Part shown: one piece after another, positions 7,727 to 15,194 of the stretch
How positions within the stretch are numbered: position 1 is the stretch's first letter
Layout: each line of letters begins with the position of its first letter
NCBI RefSeq assembly: GCF_003253545.1
Contig: NZ_QKYV01000003.1
Span: 202,375-266,374, forward strand
Reading direction: 5' to 3'
DNA: 64,000 nucleotides
Source: Mesonia algae
Lineage (GTDB): Bacteria > Bacteroidota > Bacteroidia > Flavobacteriales > Flavobacteriaceae
Notes under the pieces: generated by a model
Seen by the model: only the letters and a program-made list of their open reading frames with translations
Told to the model about the DNA's origin: nothing
The model's database searches: none
Position numbers and translations under genes: made by a program

Positions 7727-10207
7727 ATGCAAACTCTTACCTTTCCCCTATCATCATCCACCAAAGAACTATTACATATTGCTGAGGCTAATGCTAAAGG
7801 ATATTATGCCGATCAATATAACGCATCCCATTTATTACGGGCATTGCTTCATAAAGATATCGAATTACGCTCATTAATAGAAGATGTTAGTGGCGATATA
7901 TTTTATATGGAAGAATGGGCGGACGTACGTATGGAAGCGTTACCTAGAGCAGCTAAAATACCCGATCAATTAAAAGCAGATGATAGTATCGAAGCCATTT
8001 TTAATGAAGCCGATATGGTAAAATTGAAGTTGGGAAAAGAAGAAATCACACCCGAGTGTGTTTTAGTCGCTATCTGCACTCCTGGCGTGGGATTTACTTA
8101 TGAACAGTTAAAAACACTTCCTGTAAAAAGAGAAGATATTCTCTCAATGTGTTCTGGTGAAGCTACTGCAAAAAACAATTCAACTGGCACAGCCATAGGA
8201 ACGAAACAAAAAGTAAGCACCGATGTGCTCAAGAAATATTGTATTGATAAATCTACACAAGCGCGTAATCAAGAACTTTCAAATGTATATGGTCGCGATG
8301 CCGAGATTAAAATGATTACTGAAATTTTAGGAAGACACTCTAAGCCTAACGTGCTTATAACTGGAGAGCCTGGCGTGGGTAAATCGGCTTTACTCAATGG
8401 TTTTACCAATGCTGTTACTAACGGTAACGTCCAGGAATCGCTAAAAGAAGCGCAGATTTATGAACTTGATTTTATCGAGTTGGTCTCTAGCGCTAGCTAC
8501 AATGGTGAAATTGAAGACCGTTTTAAAAAAGTAATCACCGCCATTAAACAGTTTACACGTCCTATTTTATTAATAGATGAACTCGACAATTTATTAGATA
8601 AAAACAGCCAGCAAAAAGGGTTAATAAATATCTTAAAATCTGAATTGGCAAAAGGTGATATTACCATTATTGGGAGTATGACCAATGATACGTTCAGAAA
8701 ACAAGTAGAAAGTGATGATACACTTTCCAGAAGATTCGAAATTATTAATTTGGAAGAACCTACCGAGCAAACAACTGCCCGGATGATTAACCATATTATT
8801 GAGAGTTATACACAACATCATAAACTAGAAATAGAACATCCAATCATAGAAGAAGCCATTAAACTCTCTAAACGTTTTAACAAGGAGCGTAGCCTACCAG
8901 ATGCAGCCATCGATTTAATTGACAGAACCATGTCCGCCGGACGTTATATGTTAGAAACTTCTAGTCCTGTTATTGAAAATCTTAAAGAAGAATTATCAGC
9001 TATTTCAGTAAATCAAAATTATTCCGAAGAACAAAAAAAACAGGAATTAGAATGGTTTTATAAAGATTTAGGAAATCGAATAAGTTATCTGCTTTTCGCA
9101 GCCTTAAAAGAAGACGATCATCCAACATTTGATAGCAATACGACTTCAAAAGAAATTTCAGAAAAAATTGAAACTATTCTCAACCTTTTACTGAAAGAAG
9201 CAGAAACAGAAAGGAGCACCATTACTAAAAAAGATGTAACGGCTACTATTTCTAACAAAACGGGAATTCCAGTAGGCGATCTCTTGGCAGATGAAAAAGA
9301 ACGATTGCTCTCTATGGAAGAAGAACTTAAAAAACGAGTTGTTGGACAAGATCATGCTGTAAAAACCATTACAGCTGCCGTGCATGAATCACGGTCTGGG
9401 TTAAGTAAACCAGGGCTACCAACAGGATCTTTCTTTTTTACAGGACCAACTGGTACTGGTAAAACTGAATTAGCAAAAGCACTGGCTGAGTTTTTATTTC
9501 AGACTGAAGATGCAATTATTCGCTTTGATATGTCCGAATTCAAAGAAGAACATTCCGCAGCATTGCTGTATGGGGCGCCTCCAGGTTATGTGGGATATGA
9601 AGAAGGCGGCCTTTTAGTTAATAAAATAAGACAGAAGCCATACTCTATCGTACTTTTCGACGAAATTGAAAAAGCGCACCCTTCTGTTTTCGATATATTT
9701 CTTCAAATATTAGATGAAGGAAAACTGCACGACCGTTTAGGTAAAACTGGTGATTTTTCTCACGCCGTTGTTTTATTCACTTCTAATGTAGGAAGCAAGC
9801 ATGTGGTTAAGTCATTTGAAGCAGGTGAAACTCCTAAATCTACAGATTTGATGGAAATTATGGGTGGCCACTTTAGACCTGAGTTTTTAGGAAGACTTAC
9901 AGAGATTGTTCCCTTTAGTCCTATTACAAAAGAAAACATCATTAAAATATTTAAAATTCAGCTAAAAGATTTATTAAAAGCTTTAGAAAAGCAAGAGATA
10001 AGTCTCGAATTAACTGATGAAGTATATGAATACCTTTCCCATAAAGGATTTACACCCCAATATGGAGCTCGCCCACTTAGAGGAGTTATACGTACTGATT
10101 TAAGAGGGCCATTATCTAAAATGTTGATTACAGGAAAGATTCAAAAAGGTGATAACGTAAAAATAAGCCTACAAAATGAGGCTTTAAAATGGCACATAAA
10201 CAAGTAA
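7727..10207 (+). CDS. tssH: T6SS disassembly ATPase TssH (ClpV-type AAA+)
   Basis: This is a protein of about 826 residues from ATG 7727; a TTG seven codons earlier is less likely. It has a ClpN-like N-terminal domain (SSTKELLHIAEANAKG ... NASHLLRALL) and a first AAA+ module with Walker A GEPGVGKSA and Walker B LLIDELD. The second module has Walker A GPTGTGKTELAKALAEF, Walker B IVLFDEIEKAH and a ClpB-type small C-terminal domain (YGARPLRGVIR). Members of this family unfold the contracted TssBC sheath so that the T6SS can be reused. Directly downstream are tssB and tssC, which favours TssH over housekeeping ClpB. It also lacks a long ClpB-like middle coiled coil. Confidence 0.85.
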   Translation: MQTLTFPLSSSTKELLHIAEANAKGYYADQYNASHLLRALLHKDIELRSLIEDVSGDIFYMEEWADVRMEALPRAAKIPDQLKADDSIEAIFNEADMVKLKLGKEEITPECVLVAICTPGVGFTYEQLKTLPVKREDILSMCSGEATAKNNSTGTAIGTKQKVSTDVLKKYCIDKSTQARNQELSNVYGRDAEIKMITEILGRHSKPNVLITGEPGVGKSALLNGFTNAVTNGNVQESLKEAQIYELDFIELVSSASYNGEIEDRFKKVITAIKQFTRPILLIDELDNLLDKNSQQKGLINILKSELAKGDITIIGSMTNDTFRKQVESDDTLSRRFEIINLEEPTEQTTARMINHIIESYTQHHKLEIEHPIIEEAIKLSKRFNKERSLPDAAIDLIDRTMSAGRYMLETSSPVIENLKEELSAISVNQNYSEEQKKQELEWFYKDLGNRISYLLFAALKEDDHPTFDSNTTSKEISEKIETILNLLLKEAETERSTITKKDVTATISNKTGIPVGDLLADEKERLLSMEEELKKRVVGQDHAVKTITAAVHESRSGLSKPGLPTGSFFFTGPTGTGKTELAKALAEFLFQTEDAIIRFDMSEFKEEHSAALLYGAPPGYVGYEEGGLLVNKIRQKPYSIVLFDEIEKAHPSVFDIFLQILDEGKLHDRLGKTGDFSHAVVLFTSNVGSKHVVKSFEAGETPKSTDLMEIMGGHFRPEFLGRLTEIVPFSPITKENIIKIFKIQLKDLLKALEKQEISLELTDEVYEYLSHKGFTPQYGARPLRGVIRTDLRGPLSKMLITGKIQKGDNVKISLQNEALKWHINK

Positions 10208-10258
10208 TTTTATAATAAAATCCCTATATTTATTTTTCAATTCACTAAATAACACACA

Positions 10259-10711
10259 ATGAGCGATAAAACTTATGGAATTGGCGGTACAGAAGTAAGG
10301 CAGGAAGCTGCGGAAGCATTACAAGAAATTCCCCAAAATAGAACCTTATTGATAGAAAAGCTAACCCATAATCAACCTGTAAAAGCAGAAATGATTAAGG
10401 GGCTTAAAAAGATTGACGACGTTTTTAACCACTATCAACCCAATGTTGAAATGGAATTTTCAAATAAAGATGGCGTAGAATCTAAAGAGACACTCAATTT
10501 CACCAATTTAGGTGATTTTGGGAGAAACGGGATTGTTAACCAGAGTGACTTTCTTAAAGATCTTGATACTGAAAAAGAGCAATATGTTAAAATTATAAAG
10601 CAACTTAAATCTAATAAAATTTTAAAAGCTGCATTGACAGATCCCGAAGCAAAACAAGCTTTGTTAACTTCTATCGAAACTTTAATTTCCGAACTTGAAT
10701 CCAATAAATAA
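10259..10711 (+). CDS. tssB: T6SS sheath small subunit TssB (subtype iii)
   Basis: This 150-residue protein (MSDKTYGIGGTEV ... NRTLLIEKLTHNQPVKAEMI ... VEMEFSNKDG ... FTNLGDFGRNGIVNQSDFL ... QEQYVKIIKQLKSNK-like region ... LISELES) has the layout I know for TssB of the Bacteroidota T6SS. TssB and TssC polymerise into the contractile cytoplasmic sheath. It ends 2 bp before tssC and starts 51 bp after tssH, so the three genes are probably one operon. Confidence 0.8.
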   Translation: MSDKTYGIGGTEVRQEAAEALQEIPQNRTLLIEKLTHNQPVKAEMIKGLKKIDDVFNHYQPNVEMEFSNKDGVESKETLNFTNLGDFGRNGIVNQSDFLKDLDTEKEQYVKIIKQLKSNKILKAALTDPEAKQALLTSIETLISELESNK

Positions 10712-10713
10712 TT

Positions 10714-12069
10714 ATGGCCGAAGCAGAAAAAACCCAACAGCAATCAATCTCTCAAAGTCCCTCCAAGCAACTGGAGCAAAGCAGTGAAAAGCTAGCTAAA
10801 TATGGCGGGTTCGACCTTTTAGAAGCAACTATAGATGGGGTTCAAAATATGAATCCAGATAGAAAAGCTCGTAAAAAGATTTTTCTAACCGAGAGCAATA
10901 AAGAAAAAGAACGTAAAAAAGTAAAGAAAACCCTTGAAATGTGGGCATCAATACTTTCGGGTTCTGAAGACATATCAGAAATGGTTGATGAATCTGAAAA
11001 AAGATCTCAAATAGCAGACCAAACCCTTAAAGTTAACGTAGGTAAAGCCATAAAAGAAACACATGATCTAGAACGCTCTTATCGCTCGATGGCTTTATTC
11101 TTTAAAAATACCGAAGAAGATAAATTAAGAAATATAACTCTTGTTAATGCTGATTTAGAACAACTTAAAGATCTCGACAATACTCGTTTTTTTGATGCTA
11201 TTGCCGACGAACTTAAAGATAGTTATGATCGTTTAGATCTTAGAGACAATTATGGCTTGATGGTAATTCCTGGATATTTAGGAAACAATGCTGTGGTTGA
11301 AAAATGGGCTAAGATTGCTTATGAAAATAAAGTAATGTTGGTAACCGATTTTGAACATCTTGATGAACCAGATGATGTGATGGAAATGTTTGAAGCCGCT
11401 AATTTAACTGGAGGCGAAAATCATCGTTCTAATGTTATCATGACTTGTAATTGGTTAGTAGGAAGAGGTAGAGAAGATGAAGTTGGAGAGGAAGACGATC
11501 TTTTTGTACCCCCTGCAGCAGCTTTAGCGGGTAAAATATATAAAACCTTAATGTCGCAAGTTACTGCTGGAAAAAAATATGGTGGTATTAATGAAATTAG
11601 TGGTGTTCGGTTCGATTTAAAAAAGAGTGAAATTGCCAATTTAGAAAAACTAGGCCTAGTTCCCATGGTAAATGAATACGGTAAGGTGATGGCATTCTCT
11701 GCTAAGACTTTATTTAATGGGGATAATTTGGGGCTTCAAACTTATTCAGTGGTTCGTGTATTCGACTATGTCGCTAAAGTACTAATGGATTTCTTAAACC
11801 GAAGAGCTTTCGAAAATTTTAATGCTAGAACTCGTAAGGAGCTAATGAGTCAAATTGTTAAGTTTTTAGATAATATCTCAGGTCCTGATAAACTGATTGA
11901 AGATTTCTCTATTAAACGTTTTGAACAAGACCCAAATCAAAAAGATAGAATTTATCTCGATATACATATGAAACCATATTTCCCTGCTAAAAATTTCTTA
12001 ATAAAATTAGATGGTCAAAAAGGAGACGATGGTACCGATTGGGATGCAGAATACGAACAGCAAAAATAG
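10714..12069 (+). CDS. tssC: T6SS sheath large subunit TssC (subtype iii, DUF5458)
   Basis: This 451-residue protein has a charged N-terminus and a core typical of TssC/DUF5458: NYGLMVIPGYLGNNAVVEKWAK, then LVTDFEHLDEPDDVMEMFEAANL, then NVIMTCNWLVGRGR, then FVPPAAALAGKIY. It forms the sheath with TssB. It is the last gene of the T6SS block in the window and is followed by a strong terminator. The rest of a T6SS (tssK, tssE, hcp, vgrG and others) must lie elsewhere. Confidence 0.88.
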   Translation: MAEAEKTQQQSISQSPSKQLEQSSEKLAKYGGFDLLEATIDGVQNMNPDRKARKKIFLTESNKEKERKKVKKTLEMWASILSGSEDISEMVDESEKRSQIADQTLKVNVGKAIKETHDLERSYRSMALFFKNTEEDKLRNITLVNADLEQLKDLDNTRFFDAIADELKDSYDRLDLRDNYGLMVIPGYLGNNAVVEKWAKIAYENKVMLVTDFEHLDEPDDVMEMFEAANLTGGENHRSNVIMTCNWLVGRGREDEVGEEDDLFVPPAAALAGKIYKTLMSQVTAGKKYGGINEISGVRFDLKKSEIANLEKLGLVPMVNEYGKVMAFSAKTLFNGDNLGLQTYSVVRVFDYVAKVLMDFLNRRAFENFNARTRKELMSQIVKFLDNISGPDKLIEDFSIKRFEQDPNQKDRIYLDIHMKPYFPAKNFLIKLDGQKGDDGTDWDAEYEQQK

Positions 12070-12092
12070 AATTACAGAAACATAATTTCAAG

Positions 12093-12130
12093 ACAAGCTA
12101 TTATACCTCGAATAATAGCTTGTTTTATTT
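12093..12130 (+). terminator. rho-independent terminator after tssC
   Basis: A perfect 12-bp stem (ACAAGCTATTAT / ATAATAGCTTGT) with a 7-nt loop lies 24 bp after the tssC stop, followed by TTTTATTTT. It closes the tssHBC transcript. Confidence 0.85.
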
Positions 12131-12420
12131 TAAAACGCTCCTACTCTATTATTAGACTAAAAACGCTACAAAAGGCAAGCTTATTGCTTTTAAGGGTATA
12201 GTATCTCACTTATAAAGAAGAGAAGACAATAATTTTGAATTACTATGGTAACATATAAACCTGATGAGTTCATTATATGGTTTTAATATAAGTGGATTCT
12301 TTTATTATTTAAGTAAAACATCTTTTAATTATAAAACTCAAAAACAAGTTGGCAATAGCAAAGCGTAGACTTTTCTTTATAATTAAACCTCACTAACTCG
12401 ACAAGACCCTATAAAACAAA
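12131..12420. other. intergenic, no gene seen
   Basis: This is 290 bp between the tssC terminator and the tRNA-type terminator at the element's left border. It is AT-rich, with no frame of useful length and no repeat that I can support. Confidence 0.5.
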
Positions 12421-12446
12421 AAAACCTTTGCGTTTGCAAAGGTTTT
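12421..12446 (-). terminator. original tRNA-fMet terminator, now left of the element
   Basis: This is a perfect 11-bp stem (AAAACCTTTGC / GCAAAGGTTTT) with loop GTTT. It ends 5 nt before the left att core. Reading leftward it is followed by a run of T, so it suits transcripts on the minus strand such as the tRNA. Integration has separated it from the tRNA by 31 kb. A look-alike sits at the right end (43592-43617). Confidence 0.75.
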
Positions 12447-12451
12447 AATTT

Positions 12452-12468
12452 TAGTAGCGGGAACTGGA
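12452..12468. other. attachment site, left (att core)
   Basis: TAGTAGCGGGAACTGGA is identical to 43625-43641. Flanking bases differ at once on both sides, so 17 bp is the perfect core. An imperfect match extends outward through the neighbouring hairpin. Confidence 0.88.
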
Positions 12469-12548
12469 TTTAAAAACCTTGTTTTTACAATTAATTTAAT
12501 CAGTAATTAATTAATTATCATTTAGTTAACTTTAACTATAACTATCAC

Positions 12549-12567
12549 TTTTACCCATTTTTTACCC
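12549..12567. repeat. 19-bp subterminal direct repeat, left copy
   Basis: TTTTACCCATTTTTTACCC lies 80 bp inside the left att core. The same sequence lies at 43551-43569, 55 bp inside the right core. This position is typical for arm-type binding sites of tyrosine integrases. Function inferred. Confidence 0.7.
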
Positions 12568-12957
12568 GGGTTAAATGCTTATTTTTAGAGGATTTAAGCT
12601 ACTTACGACCGCAGGGAGTAAACAAATACTTCCTAATATTTTTATTGCGTTAGCAATAATGAAAAATCTAAATCCGTAGGATTTTCCTAATCATTCTTTC
12701 TTAATAATTAATAAAGCGAGATTTCCCCAAATCCCCAAACCCCCATTTATAGAAATTATCAAAAAATGTAATTATATAATGAAGCACGTAAATTTCGGGT
12801 TAATTGAGTTAATAAGCGTTACGCTCTTATAGGCAAAAAATACACGAAACTCCTTTTATATATTTATTTATTAAAATAAATTAATTCTATTTCTTATAAA
12901 TATTTATAATTTTATAATTAACCTTATAACTTACTGAAAATAAAGCTTTTAAACTCT

Positions 12958-12987
12958 TACAAAAATATTACAAATTATTACAAAATT
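12958..12987. repeat. TTACAAA repeat cluster, left
   Basis: Three tandem near-copies of ATTACAAA(A/T) with 10-bp spacing lie just left of the secreted-protein gene. Ten-base spacing puts them on one face of the helix. Similar units occur between 42108 and 42290. Confidence 0.55.
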
Positions 12988-13054
12988 ATAAAAATAGAGT
13001 TTAGCACTAAAAAAACAGGGTTTTACCCCTGTCTTTAACGATTATAGTGTAACG

Positions 13055-13684
13055 CTATTTATTGAGTTCAGCAGCTTTAGCTTCATACATTTCGTTAGAA
13101 ATGGCTTGATCCTCTTTTAACTGATTAAGTTTTTCTAATCTTTCATCGATTTCGTAAGAAGATAAGTTACTTTCAATTCTACCGTGTTTTGTGCTAATTA
13201 CCTCATTAATTAAAAAGGCTTTGCGATACGCTCTAATGTAGCTCCAAGTTCTAAACTCTTTACCGTTAATCTCCTTAAGTAGAAAAGCTACATCAATATA
13301 ATCTTCTTCTTTTTTTGGTCGTTTATTATATTTAATATTTATTTCTTCAACAATTACTTTTCTACCAGGTGTATGGTATATAATTTCGTCGCTATGATCT
13401 TTACCAGATAAAGGAATATACTTTATAATTCCTGCTCCTTTTTTTCCTGCTTTTATAAATTCGTAATTATTACAATTGGAGTTGATACCGTCTTTATAAC
13501 CCATTACTAAAGTATCATTTAACGAAATAAATTTGTTAGGTAAAATTTCTACTTTGTTATAATCTAAACCGTCATCTATTTTTTTAGCTGCGATTTCTTC
13601 TGTAATATCGGTATAGGTAACTGTATTTTGAGAAAAAGAAAACTGACAAGTAAAACCTAAAAATAATAGTAATAATTTCTTCAT
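13055..13684 (-). CDS. secreted protein of unknown function, possible lysogenic-conversion gene
   Basis: This 209-residue protein has a signal peptide (KKLLLLFLGFTCQFSFSQ). The mature part is Lys/Glu rich, and its C-terminal 30 residues (LEKLNQLKEDQAISNEMYEAKAAEL) resemble a SHOCT-type short helical tail. It lies at the left edge of the element, leftward and next to the repressor. That is where temperate elements often keep genes expressed in the lysogen. I do not recognise the main domain. Confidence 0.6.
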   Translation of the reverse strand: MKKLLLLFLGFTCQFSFSQNTVTYTDITEEIAAKKIDDGLDYNKVEILPNKFISLNDTLVMGYKDGINSNCNNYEFIKAGKKGAGIIKYIPLSGKDHSDEIIYHTPGRKVIVEEINIKYNKRPKKEEDYIDVAFLLKEINGKEFRTWSYIRAYRKAFLINEVISTKHGRIESNLSSYEIDERLEKLNQLKEDQAISNEMYEAKAAELNK

Positions 13685-13714
13685 TGTAAATAATTGTTAG
13701 TTAGTAAAATATGT

Positions 13715-13737
13715 AGCGTTACGCTCTATAACGCTAT
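13715..13737. promoter_or_regulatory. inverted repeat upstream of the secreted-protein gene
   Basis: TAGCGTTA and TAACGCTA arms of 8 bp are separated by 7 nt. The left arm is part of a GCGTTACGC motif. It lies 31 bp upstream of the start of the leftward gene at 13684. It could be a binding site for an element-encoded regulator. Confidence 0.4.
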
Positions 13738-13793
13738 TTTGTATATAAAGTTAATGATATATTACTTATGTTAAGGGGATTTCCAAACTACTT

Positions 13794-14180
13794 TTAACTG
13801 GCCGTTTTACCTTCATAGTTTTTTAGCCTGTCTTTGTAGAGCTGTATTTGTTCTTCGAGTAGCTCAATATTTCGAGCTTGTAAACCGTTAATTTTCATTA
13901 ATTCAGCGTTACGCTCTAGTAAACGTTCTACTTCTAAAGTTTTATGATGTAATTCTTTTTTAAAATTAGTGTAATTCTCCCCAGGTTCTAATACTGTAAC
14001 CTGTAATTTTTCTGTGCTAAAATGTTGGGGATATTTTAATCTTAAAAGCTCTTTTATGTTACCCGGCACCTCAATTTCTCCACTCTCATACTTTCGTATA
14101 GTAGCGTGAGATTTATTAATAATCTTACCAAATTCAACCTGCGTTAAATTTAATTTCTTTCTTAATCTTTTGATTTCCAT
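13794..14180 (-). CDS. XRE-family HTH repressor (lysogeny regulator)
   Basis: I place the start at the ATG at 14180 (MEIKRLRKKLNLTQ). The longer frame to 14222 would begin inside the palindromic operator. Residues 1-45 form an XRE/Cro-C1 helix-turn-helix (LRKKLNLTQVEFGKIINKSHATIRKYESGE). The C-terminal half, about residues 75-125, is a coiled coil (KTLEVERLLERNAELMKINGL...) likely used for dimerisation. It is divergent from the early genes, with a 39-bp palindrome between them, so it most likely represses them in the lysogen. No autoproteolytic S24 domain is present, so induction must work differently from lambda CI cleavage. Confidence 0.8.
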   Translation of the reverse strand: MEIKRLRKKLNLTQVEFGKIINKSHATIRKYESGEIEVPGNIKELLRLKYPQHFSTEKLQVTVLEPGENYTNFKKELHHKTLEVERLLERNAELMKINGLQARNIELLEEQIQLYKDRLKNYEGKTAS

Positions 14181-14201
14181 ACAATTAAATACGTAAATGT
14201 A

Positions 14202-14240
14202 ATATTTTTGCGATTTTAACATTTAAAATCGCAAAAATAT
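14202..14240. promoter_or_regulatory. 39-bp palindromic operator in the divergent switch
   Basis: Two perfect 18-bp arms (ATATTTTTGCGATTTTAA and its complement) flank a 3-nt spacer CAT. It lies 22 bp upstream of the repressor start and 105 bp upstream of the first early gene. Promoter-like TAnnTTTG/A boxes flank it on both sides (TACATTTG at 14243-14250 on the plus strand, TACATTTA at 14193-14200 on the minus strand). It is the obvious target of the XRE repressor. Confidence 0.75.
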
Positions 14241-14242
14241 AA

Positions 14243-14250
14243 TACATTTG
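14243..14250 (+). promoter_or_regulatory. -7 box of the early promoter
   Basis: TACATTTG matches the Bacteroidota -7 consensus TAnnTTTG and abuts the palindromic operator. There is no clear TTTG at the -33 position, where the operator itself lies, so a bound repressor would block it. The first gene starts 95 bp downstream. Confidence 0.5.
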
Positions 14251-14344
14251 CGTTAGTAAGTTTCGTAAAAGCGTTATTTAAAACATTGCAACCGTTAGCA
14301 TAACGCTTTTATTTTAACATTTATAATAATTAACGCTTCAATAT

Positions 14345-14599
14345 ATGATAAGTCCAAAAGAAAACGCAGAATTATCTAAAATTTTAGGAAAAAATTACAC
14401 TTCTGGTGTTATTTCAATCCTCAATGATAAAGGGATTACCAATAAAATAGGTAATTCTTACTCTCCTTCATCTGTAAGACAAGTTTTTAACGGCATAACA
14501 GAAAACATAGACATTGAGTTAGCAATTTTTGAGTTAAGAGATCAACTTAAAGCTAAGCAAATACGCCTTGAAAAATTAAGAGCAATAGCCAACGCATAA
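14345..14599 (+). CDS. small early protein, possible DNA-binding protein
   Basis: This 84-residue protein contains KENAELSKILGKNYTSGVISILNDKGITNKIGNSYSPSSVRQVF-type helices, with a Ser-rich recognition-helix-like piece SSVRQVFNG. It is the first gene right of the switch, the usual place for a Cro-like or anti-repressor protein. The family is not recognised. Confidence 0.55.
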   Translation: MISPKENAELSKILGKNYTSGVISILNDKGITNKIGNSYSPSSVRQVFNGITENIDIELAIFELRDQLKAKQIRLEKLRAIANA

Positions 14600-14612
14600 A
14601 AACCACCACACC

Positions 14613-15191
14613 ATGAAAAAATCAATCTATCTTATTTCAGAAAGCAGTAGAGCTTTAGACAGCATTTTTTACAACGTTATCAAAAACCAAAAAAATATGG
14701 TAAAAGGTACGTTAGATTATTTTGAAGCTTCAAACTTTCTAAAATTCAACATTAATAAAAATGTTGAAAATCCTACTACTATTTGCGCTTATCCTGTATT
14801 GCCTAATAAAATAACGCCTACTGTTTTTAATAAAATAAATAGTCCGTTACAGCAAATACAACTACCTAATAACACGCTTACAAGCGTAGATTATCCTCAA
14901 ATGATAATAGGAACTTTTGCAAAACCTTACCTTACTATTGAGCAGGAGCGTAACGCTATTTTTATAGAAGTGCCTACTTATTTAGGAGAGAGATATTTTG
15001 CTTTATATGCAAAATTAATTAGATGCCACGCTAATATTAACGGTTTACCATACTTAGAGAACACTAAACCTGCAAACGCTAAATTATTAAGAAAATACTA
15101 CTTCCAAAAAATTAAGGCTATTACGGCTTTAGTAAATGCTTTTTCTCCTAGAGAATTAGAGGTTGTTTCTCCTGTAACGGTAAATGCGTAA
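14613..15191 (+). CDS. early protein of unknown function
   Basis: This is a 192-residue soluble protein (KKSIYLISESSRALDSIFYNVIKN ... VVSPVTVNA). It has no signal peptide, membrane segment or motif I can name. It ends 3 bp before the primase-helicase and is probably translated with it. A role in replication is suggested only by position. The GCGTAACGC motif occurs within it (14948-14956). Confidence 0.55.
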   Translation: MKKSIYLISESSRALDSIFYNVIKNQKNMVKGTLDYFEASNFLKFNINKNVENPTTICAYPVLPNKITPTVFNKINSPLQQIQLPNNTLTSVDYPQMIIGTFAKPYLTIEQERNAIFIEVPTYLGERYFALYAKLIRCHANINGLPYLENTKPANAKLLRKYYFQKIKAITALVNAFSPRELEVVSPVTVNA

Positions 15192-15194
15192 TAA

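Larger units (their letters stand above)
12469..13054. other. left-end non-coding region of the element
   Basis: This is 586 bp with no supportable gene. It contains one copy of the 19-bp repeat TTTTACCCATTTTTTACCC (12549-12567) and one GCGTTACGC (12816-12824). A cluster of TTACAAA-type repeats lies at 12958-12987, similar to those at 42108-42290 near the other end. Such features fit integrase/excisionase arm sites or a replication origin, but I cannot tell which. Confidence 0.5.
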
